DNA from: Chitinophagaceae bacterium
GTDB lineage: Bacteria > Bacteroidota > Bacteroidia > Chitinophagales > Chitinophagaceae
Length of the DNA stretch: 64,000 nt
Assembly: GCA_024508725.1 (NCBI GenBank)
Contig: JANINS010000003.1
Location: 930,001 to 994,000 of the forward strand
Reading direction: 5' to 3'
The notes under the pieces are model-generated. The model had not been told where the DNA came from, made no database searches, and saw only the letters and a program-made list of their open reading frames with translations. Position numbers and translations under genes: made by a program. The first letter of the stretch is position 1, and each line of letters begins with the position of its first letter. Below, piece by piece: positions 59,951 through 64,000 of this stretch.

Positions 59951-60027
59951 ATCCCGGCTTTCGTTAAGGAAGATGTGAGATTGGTTAATTAAGGTTAATA
60001 AAGCAGCGAAGCATCTTTGTTACACTT

Positions 60028-60035
60028 TACATTTG
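60028..60035 (+). promoter_or_regulatory. -7 box of the histidine-kinase gene
   Basis: TACATTTG fits TAnnTTTG and ends 11 bp before the ATG at 60047, implying a very short leader. This supports the ATG at 60047 or 60053 over the TTG at 60017. No well-spaced -33 element is seen. Confidence 0.4.
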
Positions 60036-60046
60036 TTCTGTTTAGA

Positions 60047-61549
60047 ATGCTGATGAATAAACTGCAACTTTCAAGAATACTCATGATCGCTACTATTATT
60101 TTGATAGCCGGCTTCCAGGGTTATTGGTTAACGAGGTTGTATAAAGATGAGAAACAGGGATTGAAAAAAGAAGTGGATGTTTTGTTTCGTGAATCGATGT
60201 ACAAATTACAAATGCAAAGGTTCAAAGGCGATACCATTTTTAATAAGCTGATGCCTGATAACCTTTTCTTTATTGATGCCGTAAATGTATTGAAACAAAG
60301 AGCTGCACAGGCAGGTGACAAACCCAGGATGACCATCTCTTTGAGCACCAGTGCTTCATTCAGCAGAGATAGTGCAGGAAAGAAACATGATTCAACCAGG
60401 ATATTCATTGGCTCAACAGGTGAAAGAGGAACTGTAATGCCAGATGGTGCACCACCAACAGAATTCAGCAGGGTAATATTCAAAAGTTCATTGGGTGATT
60501 CGTTATCGCTACAAAATATCGATTCTTCTTATAATAAAGAGTTGGCAAAGGCTAAAATAAAAGTGCCTTACCAGATCACTTCTGTAAAGATCACCCGGCA
60601 GCAACGAACAAGACTTGATTCTGTAGATAAAAACTCACTCCATACCAATTATGTTACCATAGGTTTAAATCAGCCGATGGCATACAGGGCAGAATTTGGA
60701 AATGCTTTTAATTACATTGTTGGAAAGATCACCTATCCTATTCTTATCTCTTTTTTGTTGATTGCTCTTACAACAGCTTCATTCATTTTCTTATATCGAA
60801 ACTTGTTGGCCCAGCAAAGATTAACCAACATCAAGAACGATTTTATCAGCAACATCACCCATGAACTGAAAACACCGATCGCTACCGTTAATGTTGCCAT
60901 TGAAGCTTTAAAGAATTTCAATGCGATAGATAATCCTGAAAGAACCAAAGAGTATCTCGATATTTCTTCGTCAGAACTGCAGCGACTTTCTCTTTTAGTA
61001 GATAAAGTATTAAAGCTTTCATTGTTCGAGAACAAAGATCTTGAGCTGAAAAAAGAATCATTCGATTTTAAACAACTGATCGAAGAAGTAATGCAAACGA
61101 TGCAATTGCAGTTCCATAAAGCCAAGGCAGTTGTTCATTTCAGAACGGAGGGTTCAAATTTTATAATAAAAGCAGACAGGCTGCATCTTACAAGTGTGAT
61201 CTATAATTTACTTGATAATGCTTTAAAGTATAGTCCGGTTTCGCCAAAGATTGAAGTTGTTCTTAAAGACAGGGAAAAGTTCCTGCAGTTGCTGGTTACA
61301 GATAACGGTATTGGGATTCCTGAAGAATACCAGGAGAAAGTGTTTGATAAATTCTTCCGTGTACCGCATGGCGATAAACATAATATCAAAGGCTATGGTC
61401 TGGGTTTGAGTTATGTGGCTCACATCATTAAAAAACACCATGGGTATATTGATGTAGATAGTGAAGAAAATAAAGGAAGCACTTTTGTTATCAATCTTCC
61501 TTTTAAGGAATCTGCAGCGATGGATTTCGATAAACAAAGAAACAGTTAA
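60047..61549 (+). CDS. Membrane sensor histidine kinase
   Basis: About 500 residues (start 60047 or 60053). Two membrane helices (~8-28 and ~225-248) enclose a ~195-residue periplasmic sensor of no recognised family. HisKA follows with FISNITHELKTPIATV (phospho-His), then HATPase_c with LLDNALKYSP (N box), VTDNGIGIPEEY (G1), FDKFFRVPHGD (F) and GYGLGLSYV (G2). It is followed 8 bp later by an OmpR-type regulator, its evident partner. Confidence 0.92.
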   Translation: MLMNKLQLSRILMIATIILIAGFQGYWLTRLYKDEKQGLKKEVDVLFRESMYKLQMQRFKGDTIFNKLMPDNLFFIDAVNVLKQRAAQAGDKPRMTISLSTSASFSRDSAGKKHDSTRIFIGSTGERGTVMPDGAPPTEFSRVIFKSSLGDSLSLQNIDSSYNKELAKAKIKVPYQITSVKITRQQRTRLDSVDKNSLHTNYVTIGLNQPMAYRAEFGNAFNYIVGKITYPILISFLLIALTTASFIFLYRNLLAQQRLTNIKNDFISNITHELKTPIATVNVAIEALKNFNAIDNPERTKEYLDISSSELQRLSLLVDKVLKLSLFENKDLELKKESFDFKQLIEEVMQTMQLQFHKAKAVVHFRTEGSNFIIKADRLHLTSVIYNLLDNALKYSPVSPKIEVVLKDREKFLQLLVTDNGIGIPEEYQEKVFDKFFRVPHGDKHNIKGYGLGLSYVAHIIKKHHGYIDVDSEENKGSTFVINLPFKESAAMDFDKQRNS

Positions 61550-61557
61550 ACCATACC

Positions 61558-62244
61558 ATGAGCAGGATAAAGGTTTTGTATGTAGAAGATGAGATGTTCC
61601 TTGGTAAGATCGTAAAGGAAAGTCTTGAAACGAGAGACTTTGATGTGGTAATGGAAGATGATGGAGCAAAAGTGGTGAGTCTTTTTCAAAAAGAACAACC
61701 TGATATATGCATTCTTGATGTGATGCTGCCAAATAAAAGCGGTTTTGAAATAGCGGCAGAGATCAGGAAACTGAATGATGATATACCCGTGATATTTCTT
61801 ACTGCTAAAACACAAACAGAAGATGTAGTACAAGGCTTCAAATTAGGTGGCAATGATTACATCCGTAAGCCATTTAGCATGGAAGAGCTGATCGTGAGAA
61901 TAGAAAATGTTTTGCGAGTAAGAAAAGATCTGGCATCAGAACTACAACAAGAATGTATTGCTTTGGGTAAATACCAATACAATTTAAATCGCCAGGTATT
62001 ACACAATGGCAGTGAAGAACGAAAGCTCTCTTACCGGGAAAGCGAATTATTAAAATACCTGTGGCTGAATAAAGAAAAAGTGATCGACAGAAGAGATATT
62101 CTAAATCTACTCTGGGGCAATGACTCTTTCTTTAACAGCCGCAACCTGGATGTTTACATTACCAAGCTTCGCAATTACCTGAAAGATGATCCCGGTTTAG
62201 AGATCATTACCATCAAAGGTATTGGCTACCGCTTTGTAGTTTGA
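61558..62244 (+). CDS. OmpR-family response regulator
   Basis: 228 residues. Receiver: LYVEDEMFL, Asp in ICILDVMLPNKSG, switch Thr in VIFLTAKTQ, Lys in DYIRKPF. The C-terminal winged helix has LSYRESELLKYLWLNKEKVIDR and NLDVYITKLRNYLKDDPGLEI. OmpR-type proteins bind direct repeats about 10-11 bp apart, and such an array exists at 53154 in this window. Its 3' end overlaps the convergent gene by 48 bp. Confidence 0.94.
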   Translation: MSRIKVLYVEDEMFLGKIVKESLETRDFDVVMEDDGAKVVSLFQKEQPDICILDVMLPNKSGFEIAAEIRKLNDDIPVIFLTAKTQTEDVVQGFKLGGNDYIRKPFSMEELIVRIENVLRVRKDLASELQQECIALGKYQYNLNRQVLHNGSEERKLSYRESELLKYLWLNKEKVIDRRDILNLLWGNDSFFNSRNLDVYITKLRNYLKDDPGLEIITIKGIGYRFVV

Positions 62245-62580
62245 TCCTTCTTCTTTAATGTACACTTCACCTTTATAAGGATGTATCGTAGAATAGAAAT
62301 TATATCCTGCCACATGCATCAAGTAATACGTCATGATATCGCACCAGCAGATCTCATCCCTGAACATTTCGATCTTTGGTAATTTACCACGCTGGCAGCT
62401 GTTCTCTTTATCATAATCATATTCTCCTTCAAACTTTTTGCACCATTCTTTCCATTTTTCCATTTCGATGGGATCGGAGAAAACGATCTTGAAATGTGTT
62501 TCTTCTTTTACCTCTTTCAAATCATCATTCATATAATGATGGTATTTATGCCTGTGCCTGATAATTTTAGCTGTGGTCAT
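62197..62580 (-). CDS. Hypothetical protein, 127 aa
   Basis: An acidic/basic mixed soluble protein with many His, Lys and aromatic residues (RHRHKYHHYMNDDL, YDYDKENSCQRGKLPKIEMF, EICWCDIMTYYLMHVAGYN). It has three Cys but no known metal motif, and the family is not recognised. Its last 16 codons overlap the end of the OmpR regulator gene on the other strand. ATG at 62532 is an alternative start. Composition resembles a real protein, but the overlap lowers confidence. Confidence 0.6.
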   Translation of the reverse strand: MTTAKIIRHRHKYHHYMNDDLKEVKEETHFKIVFSDPIEMEKWKEWCKKFEGEYDYDKENSCQRGKLPKIEMFRDEICWCDIMTYYLMHVAGYNFYSTIHPYKGEVYIKEEGSNYKAVANTFDGNDL

Positions 62581-62748
62581 GAATCTGATTATTTAATGTT
62601 ATCACATCAAGAAAAAAGCCACTTATGATTTCATGTTGTTGAAAAACATCATCAAACGATTGAAAAATGTATACTGTTTAATACCAATAGCCGCAATGGC
62701 ATGGTTTTTTAAATTCTTTCTGTAATTCAGAACAAAAAAATCAATTGT

Positions 62749-62988
62749 ATGAAAAACAACATAACACCCAGGCTGCAAAACTGGTTTACAAAGCTTGCTC
62801 TTTCTATTGCTGCAGCTTTTGTATCTGTAGTATCATTTGCACAGGACACTAAAAAAGTAGATGTAAACATTAATTCTAACAGTGGCGGAAGCTTCTTTGC
62901 TTCTCCATGGGTTTGGATAATTGGTGTTGCAGTATTTATCTTATTATTGGTTGCCTTGATGAGAGGTGGTGCAAGAAGAGATGTTTAA
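62749..62988 (+). CDS. Small exported single-pass membrane protein
   Basis: 79 residues: a signal-like N-terminus (LALSIAAAFVSVVSFAQ, to ~32), a short Asn/Ser/Gly ectodomain (VDVNINSNSGGSFF), a helix (SPWVWIIGVAVFILLLVALM) and a short basic end (RGGARRD). The overall plan resembles the seven-gene small-protein cluster at 46-47.7 kb, without sequence identity to it. Function unknown. A strong terminator follows at 63009. Confidence 0.75.
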   Translation: MKNNITPRLQNWFTKLALSIAAAFVSVVSFAQDTKKVDVNINSNSGGSFFASPWVWIIGVAVFILLLVALMRGGARRDV

Positions 62989-63008
62989 AGAACTGAATTG
63001 AATTAAAA

Positions 63009-63036
63009 AAGCTCCGTTGTTATCGGAGCTTTTTTA
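63009..63036 (+). terminator. Terminator of the small membrane-protein gene
   Basis: An 8-bp stem (AAGCTCCG / CGGAGCTT) with a 7-base loop (TTGTTAT), followed by six T. It lies about 20 bp after the stop codon. Confidence 0.85.
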
Positions 63037-63062
63037 TTGGACAATCTTGAAAAGCAACTAAT

Positions 63063-63092
63063 AAAAAATCCCGCCATGTAAGCGGGACTTTT
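63063..63092 (-). terminator. Terminator of the META-domain gene
   Basis: A 6-7 bp GC-rich stem (TCCCGC / GCGGGA), followed on the minus strand by six T. It lies about 25 bp beyond the stop codon of the gene at 63117. Confidence 0.75.
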
Positions 63093-63116
63093 TCTTTAAC
63101 CAACAAACGCTCTACA

Positions 63117-64000
63117 TTATTGTAAACCAGAAGCGCTGCCTCCTTTTTTAAAGCGAAGCAATACCTGGTTTCCCTGCATCAATTGAAGTTCGTCTCCTAC
63201 ATAAGAATAAGAGTCAACACGACGTAAAAGGTCTAGTAAAACTGTTTGATCTAAACCACCAAGACAATCAATCGAAGTAGATGGTTCTGTGTTTAGAAAA
63301 CGAAGGCTGTTACCTGAAACCGATACTCTACCACTTACACTGTTACAACCAGTATAGCCTGTGAAGCTACCGTTATCTAAATACAAATTGAACTTAGGCA
63401 TCTGGTATAGATTACCGTTCGCTGCATTATAGTTAACGCTATTCACATCCATATTAGCTGTAGTACTGTTCAATGTTGATGAATTAGTACCACTCACGTT
63501 ACTATTTACATCTGTTGAACCACTAATGGTAGCAGAAGAACTTGCATTTACACTTGTGCTTCCACTAACAGAGCCGTTGCCAGTTATAGCGGCTGCAGTT
63601 GTACCTGTAGTAGCGGATGTGCCACTAATTGGTTGGTCAGTTGTATTTGCCGTCGATGTGTTTCCATTCATCTGATTAGTTATAGATGAATTGGCTGAGG
63701 CATTGTTATTAAGGCTCGATGTGCTGGAAGTTGAACTTGATGATAGTGTACCAGCATTAGAAGAACCATTTACTTGTACAGAAGCAGATCCATTTAAATC
63801 GCTGCTTCTTGTATTGAATGATTCTGATGCAGATAAATAAGTATTGCCACCTAAATATCTACCATCATAAGCATAACCGCTGCTCCATAAAGAACGACTG
63901 TTATCACCTCTCCATGCACTAACTAATTCGGGAGTCATAACCAGTTGCCAATTACCATTTACGGCAGAATTATAAGTTCCTGCTGTTGGCCTGTCGTAAC
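63117..64000 (-). CDS. META-domain (HslJ-like) protein with low-complexity insert, 5' end beyond window
   Basis: The frame stays open from the stop at 63117 to the right edge, so the ATG at 63938 is probably internal. Just upstream of it the frame encodes NGNWQLVMTPELVSAW, which looks like the first strand of a META domain. The rest of the domain (FNLYLDNGSFTGYTGCNSVSG ... SIDCLGGLD) appears only after a ~135-residue Ser/Asn/Thr/Ala stretch (about 63420-63830). META proteins are outer-membrane or secreted stress-linked proteins; this form's role is unknown. The signal peptide, if any, lies outside the window. Confidence 0.75.
   Translation of the reverse strand, partial: YDRPTAGTYNSAVNGNWQLVMTPELVSAWRGDNSRSLWSSGYAYDGRYLGGNTYLSASESFNTRSSDLNGSASVQVNGSSNAGTLSSSSTSSTSSLNNNASANSSITNQMNGNTSTANTTDQPISGTSATTGTTAAAITGNGSVSGSTSVNASSSATISGSTDVNSNVSGTNSSTLNSTTANMDVNSVNYNAANGNLYQMPKFNLYLDNGSFTGYTGCNSVSGRVSVSGNSLRFLNTEPSTSIDCLGGLDQTVLLDLLRRVDSYSYVGDELQLMQGNQVLLRFKKGGSASGLQ

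Overview
The window is about 40% GC and reads as chromosomal DNA of a Bacteroidota bacterium, most likely family Chitinophagaceae. The support is the combination of an alternative complex III gene set joined to a heme-copper oxidase, type IX secretion (T9SS) sorting domains (one CHU_C/gliding type, two Por/type A), DUF3857-transglutaminase proteins, a fused E1 alpha/beta 2-oxoacid dehydrogenase, a GLPGLI protein and promoters with TAnnTTTG -7 boxes. I saw no rRNA, tRNA, CRISPR array or IS transposase. These calls rest on reading motifs, not on database searches.

Layout. 1-8.2 kb: a 3'-truncated secreted CHAT-family protein, a lipoprotein, a small hypothetical gene, two tandem DUF3857/transglutaminase-fold proteins (the first apparently catalytically dead) and a nitroreductase. 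8.2-16 kb: a large Ig-repeat surface protein, an FAD/Rieske oxidoreductase, a PAS protein with a histidine-kinase dimerisation helix but no ATPase domain, then a trmB-DUF5522-ATL overlapping trio. 16-33.9 kb: a respiratory operon on the minus strand, actA-actB-(lipoprotein)-actC-actD-actE-actF-ctaC-ctaD-ctaB-(four-helix-bundle element)-two cox3 genes-cox4-SCO-DUF420-membrane protein. It would carry electrons from menaquinol through the Act complex to oxygen. Two genes look like intruders: an unknown lipoprotein between actB and actC, and a four-helix-bundle gene bounded by perfect 16-bp inverted repeats between ctaB and cox3.

34-40.9 kb: a DUF6787-PurN fusion, a DUF2892 protein, an NmrA/SDR/AraC cassette, a GNAT acetyltransferase, a secreted N-acyl-D-amino-acid deacylase and a receiver-AraC regulator. 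40.9-53 kb: two giant T9SS cargo proteins (1599 and about 1564 aa) on the minus strand flanking seven very small single-pass membrane proteins, three of them near-identical tandem copies. This small-protein cluster is the best candidate here for an undescribed system. 53-64 kb: fused E1 dehydrogenase, a TonB-receptor-like outer-membrane protein, a lone receiver, a GLPGLI protein, a histidine kinase/OmpR regulator pair, two small hypothetical genes and a META-domain protein that runs off the right edge.

Non-coding structure of note: an 11-bp-phased array of four TTATAG hexamers upstream of the second giant surface protein; a 19-bp dispersed repeat present at two loci 27 kb apart; four GTTGACC-type heptamers inside the E1 linker; several strong hairpin terminators; and a good promoter for the act operon.
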